From Leifsonia xyli (GTDB taxonomy: Bacteria; Actinomycetota; Actinomycetes; Actinomycetales; Microbacteriaceae): a stretch of 64,000 nucleotides of DNA. The translations under genes and the position numbers were made by a program. The stretch is taken from contig QFQR01000002.1 in assembly GCA_003243275.1 (NCBI GenBank), positions 124,001 through 188,000 of the forward strand. The letters are read 5' to 3'. Position 1 is the first letter of the stretch; each line of letters starts with the position of its first letter. Shown here one piece after another: positions 48,625-57,527 of the stretch. Below the pieces are notes generated by a model. It saw nothing but the letters and a program-made list of their open reading frames with translations, was not told the origin of the DNA and searched no databases.

Positions 48625-49818
48625 GTGGCTAAGGCCAAGTTCGAGCGGACCAAGCCGCACGTCAACATCGGAACGATCGGTCACGTCGACCACGGCAAGA
48701 CCACGCTCACCGCCGCCATCTCGAAGGTGCTCGCCGACAAGTACCCGTCGGCCACCAACGTGCAGCGCGACTTCGCGTCGATCGACTCGGCTCCCGAGGA
48801 GCGTCAGCGCGGCATCACGATCAACATCTCGCACGTCGAGTACGAGACGCCGAAGCGCCACTACGCGCACGTCGACGCCCCGGGTCACGCCGACTACATC
48901 AAGAACATGATCACCGGTGCCGCCCAGATGGACGGCGCGATCCTCGTGGTCGCGGCGACCGACGGCCCGATGGCCCAGACCCGCGAGCACGTGCTGCTCG
49001 CCAAGCAGGTCGGCGTGCCCTACCTGCTCGTGGCCCTCAACAAGTCGGACATGGTCGACGACGAGGAGATCCTGGAGCTCGTCGAGCTCGAGGTGCGCGA
49101 GCTGCTCTCCTCGCAGGACTTCGACGGCGACAACGCCCCCGTCGTGCGCGTCTCGGGCCTCAAGGCGCTCGAGGGCGACCCGACCTGGACCGAGAAGATC
49201 GTCGAGCTCATGGAGGCGGTCGACGAGTCGATCCCCGAGCCCGTGCGTGACAAGGACAAGCCCTTCCTCATGCCGATCGAGGACGTCTTCACGATCACCG
49301 GTCGTGGCACCGTCGTCACCGGTCGCGCCGAGCGCGGCACCCTCGCCATCAACTCCGAGGTCGAGATCGTCGGCATCCGCCCGACGCAGAAGACCACGGT
49401 CACCGGTATCGAGATGTTCCACAAGCAGCTCGACGAGGCCTGGGCCGGCGAGAACTGTGGTCTGCTCCTCCGCGGCACCAAGCGCGAGGACGTCGAGCGC
49501 GGCCAGGTCGTCGTGAAGCCGGGTTCGGTCACGCCGCACACCGTGTTCGAGGGCACCGCCTACATCCTGTCCAAGGATGAGGGTGGCCGTCACAACCCGT
49601 TCTACGGCAACTACCGCCCGCAGTTCTACTTCCGCACCACCGACGTCACCGGCGTCATCACGCTGCCCGAGGGCACCGAGATGGTCATGCCCGGCGACAC
49701 CACCGACATGACGGTCGAGCTCATCCAGCCGATCGCCATGGAGGAGGGCCTCGGCTTCGCCATCCGTGAGGGTGGCCGCACCGTGGGCGCCGGCAAGGTG
49801 ACCAAGATCATCAAGTAA
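48625..49818 (+). CDS. tuf: elongation factor Tu
   Basis: This 397-aa protein has GHVDHGKTTLTAAI (P-loop), the switch II segment DAPGHADYIKNM, NKSD (G4) and the C-terminal barrel domains. It brings aminoacyl-tRNA to the ribosome. GTG start with GAGGAGG at 48611-48617. Own leader after the fusA hairpin, and a strong hairpin directly after the stop. Confidence 0.98.
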   Translation: MAKAKFERTKPHVNIGTIGHVDHGKTTLTAAISKVLADKYPSATNVQRDFASIDSAPEERQRGITINISHVEYETPKRHYAHVDAPGHADYIKNMITGAAQMDGAILVVAATDGPMAQTREHVLLAKQVGVPYLLVALNKSDMVDDEEILELVELEVRELLSSQDFDGDNAPVVRVSGLKALEGDPTWTEKIVELMEAVDESIPEPVRDKDKPFLMPIEDVFTITGRGTVVTGRAERGTLAINSEVEIVGIRPTQKTTVTGIEMFHKQLDEAWAGENCGLLLRGTKREDVERGQVVVKPGSVTPHTVFEGTAYILSKDEGGRHNPFYGNYRPQFYFRTTDVTGVITLPEGTEMVMPGDTTDMTVELIQPIAMEEGLGFAIREGGRTVGAGKVTKIIK

Positions 49819-49829
49819 CACGAGCGCGC

Positions 49830-49862
49830 GAGGGGCCCGGATCCGTTGGATCCGGGCCCCTC
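49830..49862 (+). terminator. strong hairpin after tuf
   Basis: GAGGGGCCCGGATCC (49830-49844) and GGATCCGGGCCCCTC (49848-49862) are perfect with a 3-base loop. ACACGAG/CTCGTGT extends the stem outwards. This is the clearest terminator-like structure in the window. Confidence 0.8.
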
Positions 49863-49881
49863 TCGTGTCCCCCTCCCGCTG

Positions 49882-49941
49882 TGTTGCGGTTTCGGCGCTA
49901 TGTGCGCCGCTCGCGCGGCACATAGCGCCGAAACCGCAACA
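49882..49941. repeat. 60-bp palindromic element, copy 7
   Basis: Perfect 23-bp arms (49882-49904, 49919-49941). It lies 19 bases after the tuf hairpin and is the left neighbour of the AbiEi-like gene. Confidence 0.92.
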
Positions 49942-50047
49942 CTCGCGAGCGAACGGCCGCTCCTCCCCACCTGCGCCGCCGTGCGATCCATCCCCGGATC
50001 GCGCGGTCGCGACTCGCTGCGGCGCTGCGTCTCGCGAGACTGGCGGG

Positions 50048-51031
50048 ATGCACCCCACCCCACCCGCGGAAGCCCCCGCTCCGACTCCGCTCGTGCTCGC
50101 GCGCGAGCTCAGCCGCATCGTCTACGACGACCCGGCCGCGCGCCGAGCTGCCGCGCGCGGGGAGCTCGTGCGCATCCGTCGGGGGATCTACGCGGATGCG
50201 CTCGAGTGGGAGGCGCTGAGCCCCGACGAGAAGTACCTCGCGGTGTGCCGAGGCTTCGCGCTCAGCCGTTCGCCGCAGCCGGTGCTCTCGCACGAATCGG
50301 CCGCGGCGATCTGGGGCCTGCCGCGCCTCGGCCCGCCTCCCCATGCGGTGCACGTCAGCACCGACTCCCTCACCTCCTCGCGTTCGCTGGCGGGGGTGCG
50401 CAGCCACCTCGAGCCGCTCGCGGCGGAGGACGTCACCGTGCGCGACGGGGTGTGGGTCACGTCCCTCGCCCGCACCGTCGTCGACCTCGCGGCCACCGCG
50501 GAGGTCGTCAACGGGATGGCCGGGCTCGACCACGTGCTCTACGTCGACCGGCTCCGCGGGCCGAGGACCGGGCTCGTGCGGGATGATCTGCTGACGGTGC
50601 TCGAGGGGCTCGGGCCCCTTCGCGGCCGGGTTCGCGCACGCAGCCGCATCGAGTTCGCGGCGACCGGGGCATCCACGATCGCCGAGACCGGCAGCCGGGT
50701 CACGATGGCGCAGATCGGCACGCCGCCGCCGTCGCTGCAGCATCCGTTCGCGGGTGAGCACGGCCACTACGAGACCGACTTCTTCTTCGCGGATGAGGAC
50801 GCGGTCGGGGAGGTCGACGGGAAGATCAAGTACCTCGACCCGCGCTACCGCGGCGGTCGTTCGACGGAGCAGGTCGTCTACGACGAGAAGGTGCGCGAAG
50901 ACGATCTGCGTCGCCTCGTTCGCACCTTCGGGCGCTGGCCGATGTCGGTCGGGCTCAACCGTGACCGCCTGCGCGTGCGGATGCTCGAACTCGGGGTGCC
51001 TGTCGGCCTGCGCGGCCCGCGAATCCAGTAG
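50048..51031 (+). CDS. AbiEi-like winged-helix protein with nuclease-like C-terminus
   Basis: This 327-aa protein has an AbiEi-type winged helix: RRAAARGELVRIRRGIYAD (about 36-54) and LSHESAAAIWGLP (about 81-93). The C-terminus (about 235-315) has HYETDFFFADEDAVGEVDGK and VYDEKVREDDLRRLVRTFGR, resembling the DUF559/Vsr-like nuclease fold with Asp and ExDGK in the right order. The AbiEii toxin is absent, so this is an orphan; a role in defence or DNA binding is inferred only. It separates tuf from rpsJ and is bracketed by two 60-bp palindromes. GAGACT lies six bases before the ATG. Confidence 0.78.
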   Translation: MHPTPPAEAPAPTPLVLARELSRIVYDDPAARRAAARGELVRIRRGIYADALEWEALSPDEKYLAVCRGFALSRSPQPVLSHESAAAIWGLPRLGPPPHAVHVSTDSLTSSRSLAGVRSHLEPLAAEDVTVRDGVWVTSLARTVVDLAATAEVVNGMAGLDHVLYVDRLRGPRTGLVRDDLLTVLEGLGPLRGRVRARSRIEFAATGASTIAETGSRVTMAQIGTPPPSLQHPFAGEHGHYETDFFFADEDAVGEVDGKIKYLDPRYRGGRSTEQVVYDEKVREDDLRRLVRTFGRWPMSVGLNRDRLRVRMLELGVPVGLRGPRIQ

Positions 51032-51032
51032 C

Positions 51033-51092
51033 TGTTGCGGTTTCGGCGCTATGTGCGCCGCGCGCGCCGCACATAGCGCCGAAACCGCAACA
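51033..51092. repeat. 60-bp palindromic element, copy 8
   Basis: Perfect 23-bp arms (51033-51055, 51070-51092) start one base after the AbiEi-like gene's stop. The centre is GC-only. Confidence 0.92.
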
Positions 51093-51135
51093 TGGAGGGG
51101 GCGGAGGGGGCGCAGGGGTGCGCGACACGCCCGGG

Positions 51136-51164
51136 TTGCAGCAATTGCCGGGGTGTGGCAGACT
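51136..51164 (+). promoter_or_regulatory. probable S10 operon promoter
   Basis: TTGCAG (51136-51141) and CAGACT (51159-51164) are 17 bp apart, in the AT-richer part of the gap. The -10 is weak, but spacing and place match the str promoter. Confidence 0.5.
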
Positions 51165-51430
51165 TTCATGGTTCAACACGCCGCGCACTCGTGTGCGGCT
51201 CACTCCCCTGGCAGTGCACAGCCCCCGATCCTCTGGATCGGAAGCGGCTGGGCCGCGGGGAGCAGAACACAGCTTCACTCGAATCCCGAAACCCTCCGGG
51301 GTGACGTGCGTCCTGCGCGCGTCGCGCCGAGGGTGCGGTGATTGACAGAAGAACAGCGGTGCGCATCGAAGGATGCGCGGATGTGCGGGCCGGGATCGGT
51401 GCCGCACGGGAACAAGGAAGAGAGCTGACC

Positions 51431-51739
51431 ATGGCGGGACAGAAGATCCGCATCCGGCTGAAGTCGTACGACCACGCCGGCCTCGACGCATCGGCGCGCA
51501 AGATCGTCGACACCGTGACCCGTGCCGGAGCGACCGTCGTCGGCCCCGTGCCTCTCCCGACGGAGAAGAACGTGGTCGTCGTGATCCGTTCGCCGCACAA
51601 GTACAAGGACAGCCGCGAGCACTTCGAGAAGCGCACCCACAAGCGCCTCATCGACATCATCGACCCGACGCCCAAGGCCGTCGACTCGCTCATGCGTCTC
51701 GACCTGCCCGCCGACGTCAACATCGAGATCAAGCTCTAA
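51431..51739 (+). CDS. rpsJ: 30S ribosomal protein S10
   Basis: This 102-aa protein is complete: MAGQKIRIRLKSYDHAGLDA, VPLPTEKNVVVVIRSPHKYK and the C-terminal LPADVNIEIKL. It is part of the 30S head and is also NusE in antitermination. ATG at 51431 was chosen over a frame start 93 bases upstream because the family begins here and AAGGAAGAGAG precedes it. First gene of the S10 operon. Confidence 0.97.
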   Translation: MAGQKIRIRLKSYDHAGLDASARKIVDTVTRAGATVVGPVPLPTEKNVVVVIRSPHKYKDSREHFEKRTHKRLIDIIDPTPKAVDSLMRLDLPADVNIEIKL

Positions 51740-51772
51740 CCCGAGCTGACCCCGGAAGCCAGAAGGAAACCC

Positions 51773-52423
51773 ATGTCTGCAGTGAAGACGACCAAGGGTC
51801 TGCTGGGCACCAAGCTCGGTATGACCCAGGTCTGGGACGAGAACAACAAGCTCGTGCCCGTGACCGTGGTCCAGATCACCCCGAACGTCGTGACCCAGCT
51901 CCGCACCGTCGAGAAGGACGGATACGAGGCCGTCCAGATCGCCTACGGTGCGATCGACCCGCGCAAGGTCAACAAGCCCGCCGCCGGCCACTTCGAGGCC
52001 GCGGGCGTGACGCCCCGTCGTCACCTCACCGAGGTGCGCACCGCCGACGCCGCCGAGTACTCGCTCGGCCAGGAGCTCGCGGTCGACATCTTCGAAGCCG
52101 GCCAGCTCGTCGACGTCGTCGGCACGAGCAAGGGCAAGGGCTTCGCCGGTGTCATGAAGCGCCACAACTTCAAGGGTGTCTCCGCCTCGCACGGTGCGCA
52201 CCGCAACCACCGCAAGCCCGGCTCGATCGGTGCCTCCTCGACCCCCAGCCGCGTCTTCAAGGGCATGCGCATGGCGGGCCGGATGGGTGGCGAGCGCGTC
52301 ACCGTGCAGGGCCTCAAGGTCCACTCGGTCGACGCCGAGAAGGGCCTCCTGCTGGTCAAGGGCGCCGTCCCCGGCGCGCGTGGCCGCATCGTCTTCGTCC
52401 GCAACGCCGTGAAGGGAGCCTGA
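51773..52423 (+). CDS. rplC: 50S ribosomal protein L3
   Basis: This 216-aa protein has GLLGTKLGMTQVWDENNKLV at the start and SHGAHRNHRKPGSIGASSTP in the loop that reaches the peptidyl-transferase centre. AGAAGGAAA precedes the ATG. Second gene of the S10 operon, full length. Confidence 0.97.
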   Translation: MSAVKTTKGLLGTKLGMTQVWDENNKLVPVTVVQITPNVVTQLRTVEKDGYEAVQIAYGAIDPRKVNKPAAGHFEAAGVTPRRHLTEVRTADAAEYSLGQELAVDIFEAGQLVDVVGTSKGKGFAGVMKRHNFKGVSASHGAHRNHRKPGSIGASSTPSRVFKGMRMAGRMGGERVTVQGLKVHSVDAEKGLLLVKGAVPGARGRIVFVRNAVKGA

Positions 52424-52425
52424 TC

Positions 52426-53079
52426 ATGGCGACCGCCAACCTCGACGTCGTCGACGCGAAGGGCAAGAAGGCCGGCTCGGTCGAGCTGCCCGCCGCGATC
52501 TTCGACGTGCAGACCAACGTCCCGCTCATCCACCAGGTCGTGACCGCCCAGCTCGCCGCGGCGCGCCAGGGCACCCACAAGACCAAGGGTCGTGGTGAGG
52601 TCTCGGGCGCCGGCCGCAAGCCGTTCAAGCAGAAGGGCACCGGTCGTAGCCGTCAGGGCTCCATCCGCGCCCCCGAGCACACCGGCGGTGGCATCGTGCA
52701 CGGACCGGTGCCGCGCGACTACTCGCAGCGCACCCCCAAGAAGATGATCGGTGCGGCCCTGCTCGGCGTCCTCTCGGACCGCGCGCGCGGCGAGCGCATC
52801 CACGTCATCTCCTCGTTCGGTGCCGACGCCCCCTCGACCAAGGCCGCAGCCGAGGTGCTCGCGGGCCTCGGGGCCAGCAAGAACGTGCTCGTGGTGCTCG
52901 ACCGCGGCGACGACAACGCCGCGCTCAGCGTGCGCAACCTCGCCTACGTGCACGTGCTCTACGCCGACCAGCTCAACGCCTACGACGTGGTCGTGTCGGA
53001 TGACATCGTCTTCACCCGTGCGGCCTTCGACGCCTTCGTCGCGTCGAAGGGTGCCAAGACCGAGGAGGCTGCCCAGTGA
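52426..53079 (+). CDS. rplD: 50S ribosomal protein L4
   Basis: This 217-aa protein carries the exit-tunnel loop KTKGRGEVSGAGRKPFKQKG and TGRSRQGSIRAPEHTGGGIV (about 52-92). In some bacteria L4 represses its own operon. It starts two bases after the rplC stop and overlaps rplW by four. Confidence 0.97.
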   Translation: MATANLDVVDAKGKKAGSVELPAAIFDVQTNVPLIHQVVTAQLAAARQGTHKTKGRGEVSGAGRKPFKQKGTGRSRQGSIRAPEHTGGGIVHGPVPRDYSQRTPKKMIGAALLGVLSDRARGERIHVISSFGADAPSTKAAAEVLAGLGASKNVLVVLDRGDDNAALSVRNLAYVHVLYADQLNAYDVVVSDDIVFTRAAFDAFVASKGAKTEEAAQ

Positions 53080-53375
53080 GCGGCTACAACAAGGACCCGC
53101 GCGACATCATCCTCGCGCCGGTCGTGAGCGAGAAGAGCTACGGGCTCATCGACGAGGGCAAGTACACCTTCATCGTCGACCCGCGCTCGAACAAGACCGA
53201 GATCAAGCTGGCGATCGAGAAGATCTTCGGCGTCAAGGTCGCCTCGGTGAACACCATCAACCGCGTCGGCAAGACGCGCCGCACCCGGTTCGGCATGGGC
53301 AAGCGCAAGGACACCAAGCGCGCCATCGTCACGCTCAAGTCCGGCTCGATCGACATCTTCACGGCTGTCGGCTAA
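53076..53375 (+). CDS. rplW: 50S ribosomal protein L23
   Basis: This 99-aa protein (DIILAPVVSEKSYGLIDEGK, KIFGVKVASVNTINRVGKTR) sits at the tunnel exit, where trigger factor and SRP dock. GTG start in the GTGA overlap with rplD. Confidence 0.97.
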   Translation: MSGYNKDPRDIILAPVVSEKSYGLIDEGKYTFIVDPRSNKTEIKLAIEKIFGVKVASVNTINRVGKTRRTRFGMGKRKDTKRAIVTLKSGSIDIFTAVG

Positions 53376-53392
53376 GGACCAGGAAGAGAATC

Positions 53393-54232
53393 ATGGCTAT
53401 TCGCAAGTACAAGCCGACGACCCCGGGTCGTCGTGGCTCGTCGGTCGCCGACTTCGCGGAGATCACGCGCTCGACGCCCGAGAAGTCGCTCCTGCGTCCG
53501 CTCCCGAAGACCGGTGGTCGCAACAACACCGGTCGCATCACGACCCGTCACATCGGTGGTGGCCACAAGCGCCAGTACCGCGTCATCGACTTCCGTCGTA
53601 ACGACAAGGACGGCGTCAACGCCAAGGTCGCGCACATCGAGTACGACCCGAACCGCACCGCGCGCATCGCGCTGCTGCACTTCGTGGACGGCACCAAGCG
53701 CTACATCCTGGCCCCCAACAAGCTGAGCCAGGGCGACATCGTCGAGAGCGGCGCGGGCGCCGACATCAAGCCGGGCAACAACCTGCCGCTCAAGAACATC
53801 CCCGTCGGTACCGTCATCCACGCGATCGAGCTCAAGCCCGGTGGTGGCGCGAAGATGGCCCGCTCGGCCGGCGCCTCGGTGCGCCTCGTCGCCAAGGACG
53901 GCCCCTACGCCCAGCTGCGTCTGCCCTCGGGCGAGATCCGCAACGTCGATCTGCGCTGCCGCGCCACGATCGGCGAGGTCGGCAACGCCGAGCAGTCGAA
54001 CATCAACTGGGGCAAGGCCGGCCGCAAGCGCTGGAAGGGCGTGCGCCCGACCGTCCGTGGTGTCGCGATGAACCCGATCGACCACCCGCACGGTGGTGGT
54101 GAGGGCAAGACCTCCGGTGGTCGCCACCCGGTCAGCCCGTGGGGCCAGAAGGAAGGCCGCACCCGCCGTCCGAACAAGGAATCCGACAAGCTCATCGTCC
54201 GCCGCCGGACCGTCGGCAAGAAGCGCAAGTAG
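53393..54232 (+). CDS. rplB: 50S ribosomal protein L2
   Basis: This 279-aa protein has RNNTGRITTRHIGGGHKRQY near the start and the catalytic-centre segment MNPIDHPHGGGEGKTSGGRH (about 224-243) with the conserved His. AGGAAGAG precedes the ATG. Complete. Confidence 0.98.
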   Translation: MAIRKYKPTTPGRRGSSVADFAEITRSTPEKSLLRPLPKTGGRNNTGRITTRHIGGGHKRQYRVIDFRRNDKDGVNAKVAHIEYDPNRTARIALLHFVDGTKRYILAPNKLSQGDIVESGAGADIKPGNNLPLKNIPVGTVIHAIELKPGGGAKMARSAGASVRLVAKDGPYAQLRLPSGEIRNVDLRCRATIGEVGNAEQSNINWGKAGRKRWKGVRPTVRGVAMNPIDHPHGGGEGKTSGGRHPVSPWGQKEGRTRRPNKESDKLIVRRRTVGKKRK

Positions 54233-54244
54233 AGGTAGTAGAAG

Positions 54245-54526
54245 ATGCCGCGCAGTCTCAAGAAGGGCCCCTTCGTCGACGAGCACCTGTACCGCAAGGT
54301 TCAGACTCAGAACGAGGCCGGTTCGAAGAACGTCATCAAGACGTGGTCGCGTCGCTCGATGATCGTGCCCGCCATGCTGGGCCACACGATCGCCGTGCAC
54401 GACGGACGCAAGCACATCCCGGTCTTCGTGACCGAGACCATGGTGGGTCACAAGCTCGGCGAGTTCGCGCCGACCCGCACCTTCCGTGGACACGAGAAGG
54501 ACGACAAGAAGGGTCGTCGCCGCTAA
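54245..54526 (+). CDS. rpsS: 30S ribosomal protein S19
   Basis: This 93-aa protein (MPRSLKKGPFVDEHLYRKVQ, MVGHKLGEFAPTRTFRGHEK) partners S13 in the 30S head. Twelve bases after rplB; the RBS is a weak AGGTAGTAGAAG. Confidence 0.97.
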   Translation: MPRSLKKGPFVDEHLYRKVQTQNEAGSKNVIKTWSRRSMIVPAMLGHTIAVHDGRKHIPVFVTETMVGHKLGEFAPTRTFRGHEKDDKKGRRR

Positions 54527-54553
54527 CCCCGGCGACAACGAGGAGGAAGAGAA

Positions 54554-54958
54554 ATGGTGGAGTCGATCGCCCGCGTGCGACACATCCGCGTGACGCCTCA
54601 GAAGGCCCGTCGTGTCGTGGACCTGATCCGCGGCAAGCAGGCCGAGGAGGCCCTCGCGATCCTGAAGTTCGCCCCGCAGGGTGCGAGCGAGCCGGTCTAC
54701 AAGCTCGTGGCGTCCGCGATCGCGAACGCCCGCGTGAAGGCGGATGCGTCGAACACGTTCCTCGACGAGTCCGACCTCGTCGTGGCCCGCGCGTTCGTCG
54801 ATGAGGGCACCACGCTCAAGCGGTTCCAGCCGCGTGCCCAGGGCCGCGCGTTCCGCATCAACAAGCGCACGAGCCACATCACCGTTGTGCTCGCCACACC
54901 GGATGAGTTCACGGCGGCGGCCCCGGCCGCCAAGCCGGCGAAGAAGGCAGGTAAGTAA
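54554..54958 (+). CDS. rplV: 50S ribosomal protein L22
   Basis: This 134-aa protein (RHIRVTPQKARRVVDLIRGK; tunnel loop LKRFQPRAQGRAFRINKRTS) lines the exit tunnel. The last about 17 residues (AAPAAKPAKKAGK) are an Ala/Lys/Pro tail. GAGGAGGAAGAG ribosome site; one-base overlap with rpsC. Confidence 0.97.
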   Translation: MVESIARVRHIRVTPQKARRVVDLIRGKQAEEALAILKFAPQGASEPVYKLVASAIANARVKADASNTFLDESDLVVARAFVDEGTTLKRFQPRAQGRAFRINKRTSHITVVLATPDEFTAAAPAAKPAKKAGK

Positions 54959-55704
54959 TGGGACAGAAGGTCAACCCCTACGGTTTCCGTCTGGGCATCA
55001 CCACCGACCACACCTCGCGGTGGTTCTCGGACTCCACCAAGCCCGGTCAGCGGTACGCCGACTTCGTGGCTGAGGACGTCAAGATCCGCAACCTGCTGAA
55101 GTCGAAGCTCGACCGCGCCGGTGTCGCCAAGATCGAGATCGAGCGCACCCGTGACCGGGTCCGCGTGGACATCCACACGGCTCGCCCCGGCATCGTCATC
55201 GGCCGCCGTGGCGCCGAGGCCGAGCGCATCCGCGCCGACCTCGAGAAGCTCACCGGCAAGCAGATCCAGCTCAACATCCTCGAGGTGAAGAACCCCGAGG
55301 CAGAGGCCCAGCTCGTCGCTCAGGGCATCGCGGAGCAGCTCAGCGCCCGTGTCGCGTTCCGTCGCGCCATGCGCAAGGGCCTCCAGGGTGCGCAGCGCGC
55401 CGGCGCCAAGGGCGTGCGGATCCAGGTCTCGGGCCGTCTCGGCGGCGCGGAGATGAGCCGTTCGGAGTTCTACCGCGAGGGTCGGGTGCCGCTGCACACG
55501 CTGCGCGCGAACATCGACTACGGCTTCTACGAGGCCAAGACCACCTTCGGCCGCATCGGCGTGAAGGTCTGGATCTACAAGGGCGACATCACCAACAAGG
55601 AACTCGCTCGCGAGCAGGCGGCCCAGAAGTCGTCCCGCCCCGAGCGTCGTGACGGCGCACGTCGCGGCCCCCGGGCCGAGGCCGCCGCAGGAGTCGAGGC
55701 GTAA
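54958..55704 (+). CDS. rpsC: 30S ribosomal protein S3
   Basis: This 248-aa protein has the KH domain GIVIGRRGAEAERIRADLEK (about 79-98) and GRLGGAEMSRSEFYREGRVP. The C-terminal about 35 residues are Arg/Ala/Glu-rich and disordered. It lines the mRNA entry tunnel. Starts in a TAATG overlap with rplV. Confidence 0.97.
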   Translation: MGQKVNPYGFRLGITTDHTSRWFSDSTKPGQRYADFVAEDVKIRNLLKSKLDRAGVAKIEIERTRDRVRVDIHTARPGIVIGRRGAEAERIRADLEKLTGKQIQLNILEVKNPEAEAQLVAQGIAEQLSARVAFRRAMRKGLQGAQRAGAKGVRIQVSGRLGGAEMSRSEFYREGRVPLHTLRANIDYGFYEAKTTFGRIGVKVWIYKGDITNKELAREQAAQKSSRPERRDGARRGPRAEAAAGVEA

Positions 55705-55706
55705 TC

Positions 55707-56125
<419 letters not shown>

Positions 56126-56126
<1 letters not shown>

Positions 56127-56452
56127 TGGCCGTCGGATCCAAGGAGCTCGCCCCGGTCGAGCTCGACACCTTCGAAGACGAGCGTCTCGTCGACGAGCTG
56201 AAGAAGGCCAAGGAGGAGCTGTTCAACCTGCGCTTCCAGGCCGCCACCGGTCAGCTCGAGAGCCACGGCCGCCTGCGTGCCGTGAAGCGCGACATCGCGC
56301 GCATCTACACCGTCATCCGTGAGCGCGAGCTCGGCATCCGTGCCACGCCCGCCCCCATCGAGGTGCCCGCCAAGGCCAGCAAGGCCAAGGCCAAGAAGTC
56401 GGAGGCCGCCGAGGCGCCCGCCGCTGAGACCGCTGAGGAGGCGAACAAGTAA
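56126..56452 (+). CDS. rpmC: 50S ribosomal protein L29 with C-terminal tail
   Basis: This 108-aa protein has the L29 two-helix core DERLVDELKKAKEELFNLRF and LRAVKRDIARIYTVIRERE (about 19-68). A tail of about 35 residues rich in Ala, Lys and Glu follows, longer than the usual 63-80 aa protein. It lies near the tunnel exit. Confidence 0.95.
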
Positions 56453-56790
56453 TGGCTGAGACCAAGAAGGCCGCCGCGAAGCCGGCGACGAAGGCCGCAG
56501 GCCACGAGTCCGCCGCCCACGACGTCAAGGACGCGGATGCTCGCGGCTACCGCAAGGTGCGCCGCGGCTACGTGACGAGCGACAAGATGGACAAGACCAT
56601 CGTCGTCGAGGTCGAGGACCGCGTGAAGCACCCGCTGTACGGCAAGGTCATCCGCCGCAGCTCGAAGATCAAGGCACACGACGAGCAGAACACCGCCGGC
56701 ATCGGCGACCTCGTCGTCATCTCGGAGACCCGTCCGCTCTCGGCGACGAAGCGCTGGCGTCTCGTCGAGATCGTGGAGAAGGCGAAGTAA
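56452..56790 (+). CDS. rpsQ: 30S ribosomal protein S17 with N-terminal extension
   Basis: This 112-aa protein has the S17 core (GYVTSDKMDKTIVVEVEDRV, KAHDEQNTAGIGDLVVISET) beginning near residue 33. The first 30 residues are Ala/Lys-rich, extra to the usual 80-90 aa. One-base overlap with rpmC. Confidence 0.96.
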   Translation: MAETKKAAAKPATKAAGHESAAHDVKDADARGYRKVRRGYVTSDKMDKTIVVEVEDRVKHPLYGKVIRRSSKIKAHDEQNTAGIGDLVVISETRPLSATKRWRLVEIVEKAK

Positions 56791-56793
56791 CCC

Positions 56794-57162
56794 ATGATCC
56801 AGCAGGAATCCCGCCTCAAGGTCGCCGACAACACCGGCGCCAAGGAGCTGCTCACCATCCGCGTGCTCGGTGGCTCCGGCCGCCGCTACGCGGGCCTCGG
56901 TGACGTCATCGTGGCCACGGTCAAGGATGCGATCCCCGGCGGCAACGTGAAGAAGGGCGACGTGGTCAAGGCCGTCGTCGTCCGCACCAAGAAGCAGACG
57001 CGCCGCGCCGACGGCTCGTACATCAAGTTCGACGAGAACGCCGCCGTGATCCTGAAGAACGACGGGGACCCCCGCGGTACCCGCATCTTCGGCCCGGTCG
57101 GTCGTGAGCTTCGTGACAAGAAGTTCATGAAGATCATCTCGCTGGCCCCGGAGGTCATTTAG
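56794..57162 (+). CDS. rplN: 50S ribosomal protein L14
   Basis: This 122-aa protein (MIQQESRLKVADNTGAKELL, VVVRTKKQTRRADGSYIKFD) forms part of the bridge to 16S rRNA. Complete; three bases after rpsQ. Confidence 0.98.
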   Translation: MIQQESRLKVADNTGAKELLTIRVLGGSGRRYAGLGDVIVATVKDAIPGGNVKKGDVVKAVVVRTKKQTRRADGSYIKFDENAAVILKNDGDPRGTRIFGPVGRELRDKKFMKIISLAPEVI

Positions 57163-57164
57163 TC

Positions 57165-57527
57165 ATGGCTGCAAAGATCAAGAAGGGTGACCTGGTCCAG
57201 GTCATCACCGGAGCGACCCAGGCGCGCGGCGGAGATCGCGGCAAGCAGGGTCGTGTGATCGAGGTGCTCGTCGACCAGAACCGCGTCGTGGTCGAGGGCA
57301 TCAACTACGTCACCAAGCACGTGCGCGTCGGTCAGACCCAGCGCGGCACGAAGACGGGCGGCATCGAGACCCACGAGGCCCCGATCCACATCTCGAACGT
57401 GGCGCTCGTCGACCCGAAGAGCAAGAAGCCGACCCGCGTCGGTCACCGCGAGGAGACCGTCGACAAGGACGGCGTGAAGAAGACCGTTCGCGTGCGCTAC
57501 GCGAAGAAGTCCGGAGAGAAGATCTGA
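57165..57527 (+). CDS. rplX: 50S ribosomal protein L24
   Basis: This 120-aa protein has the KOW motif KIKKGDLVQVITGATQARGG and KQGRVIEVLVDQNRVVVEGI. It initiates 50S assembly. One-base overlap with rplE. Confidence 0.97.
   Translation: MAAKIKKGDLVQVITGATQARGGDRGKQGRVIEVLVDQNRVVVEGINYVTKHVRVGQTQRGTKTGGIETHEAPIHISNVALVDPKSKKPTRVGHREETVDKDGVKKTVRVRYAKKSGEKI

Larger units (their letters stand above)
51032..51430. other. intergenic region before the S10 operon
   Basis: It holds palindrome copy 8, a probable promoter at 51136-51164 and a leader of about 265 bases with several GC hairpins (GGATGCGCGG and GCGCGTCGCGCC segments), then AAGGAAGAGAG before rpsJ. Leader control by an r-protein is possible but cannot be read here. 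No gene is visible. Confidence 0.5.

Noticed and set aside
50048..51031. A complete AbiE toxin-antitoxin pair
   Set aside because: No AbiEii nucleotidyltransferase is adjacent; the downstream sequence is a palindrome and the S10 promoter region.
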